NCBI RefSeq assembly: GCF_902686445.1 | Contig: NC_062214.1 | Span: 95,150,738 to 95,214,737 of the forward strand | Source of the DNA: Sciurus carolinensis | Lineage: Eukaryota; Chordata; Mammalia; Rodentia; Sciuridae | Reading direction: 5' to 3' | Length of the DNA stretch: 64,000 nt | The notes under the pieces: generated by a model | Database searches by the model: none | The model's input: the letters and a program-made list of their open reading frames with translations, nothing else | Told to the model about the DNA's origin: nothing | Part shown: positions 63,946 to 64,000 of the stretch, one piece after another | Layout: each line of letters begins with the position of its first letter | How positions within the stretch are numbered: position 1 is the first letter of the stretch | Program-made: the position numbers and the translations under genes

Positions 63946-64000
63946 ATTAATTAAAATTAAACCTATGCTTCCTTTTATCAGGAGTATGATTTTTATGGGA

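Overview
This is a vertebrate nuclear window, almost certainly from a rodent of the squirrel group (Sciuridae or close kin). It holds parts of three ordinary protein-coding genes with GT-AG introns. It is densely seeded with tRNA-derived ID-type SINEs (core 'gctggggatgtagctcagtgg') and with dimeric B1-dID SINEs, in which a 7SL-like half with 'cctgtaatccca' is fused to an ID half. These SINE types point to the squirrel-related clade. The species itself is not determined.

Layout. (1) 1-12.6 kb: the 3' end of MYO1E on the + strand. The last two coding exons (6093-6262 and 11522-11598) encode the end of the proline-rich TH2 tail and the C-terminal SH3 domain, and a 1 kb 3' UTR ends at tandem AATAAA signals near 12.6 kb. 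(2) 12.6-19.7 kb: intergenic sequence, largely retroelement debris, including a MaLR-type element with both LTRs. (3) 19.7-38.5 kb: the complete CCNB2 (cyclin B2) gene on the - strand, nine coding exons and 397 codons plus stop, with a CpG-rich promoter carrying three CCAAT boxes exactly 33 bp apart and a CHR element. (4) 38.7-45.2 kb: intergenic, with SINEs, MLT1-like LTRs and MIR. (5) 45.2-64 kb: the 3' half of RNF111 (Arkadia) on the - strand. Eight coding exons give 423 C-terminal residues, including the NRG-TIER region and the RING-H2 domain. The 5' part lies beyond 64,000.

The order RNF111 - CCNB2 - MYO1E, with MYO1E convergent to CCNB2, is the arrangement I know from human 15q22, here in inverted orientation. 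The genes are neighbours by conserved synteny and do not form a functional operon. They act separately: MYO1E in actin-membrane dynamics, CCNB2 in G2/M control with CDK1, and RNF111 in TGF-beta signalling as a ubiquitin ligase.

I found no undescribed biological system. What deserves a second look is structural: a solo LTR with a clean 5-bp target duplication inside an older tandemly duplicated repeat, a 5'-truncated L1 with a SINE at its 3' end under one target duplication, a diverged direct repeat shared by the RNF111 3' UTR and last intron, an AT-rich hairpin and a perfect 38-bp tandem duplication in CCNB2 intron 7, and the intact CCAAT/CHR promoter.
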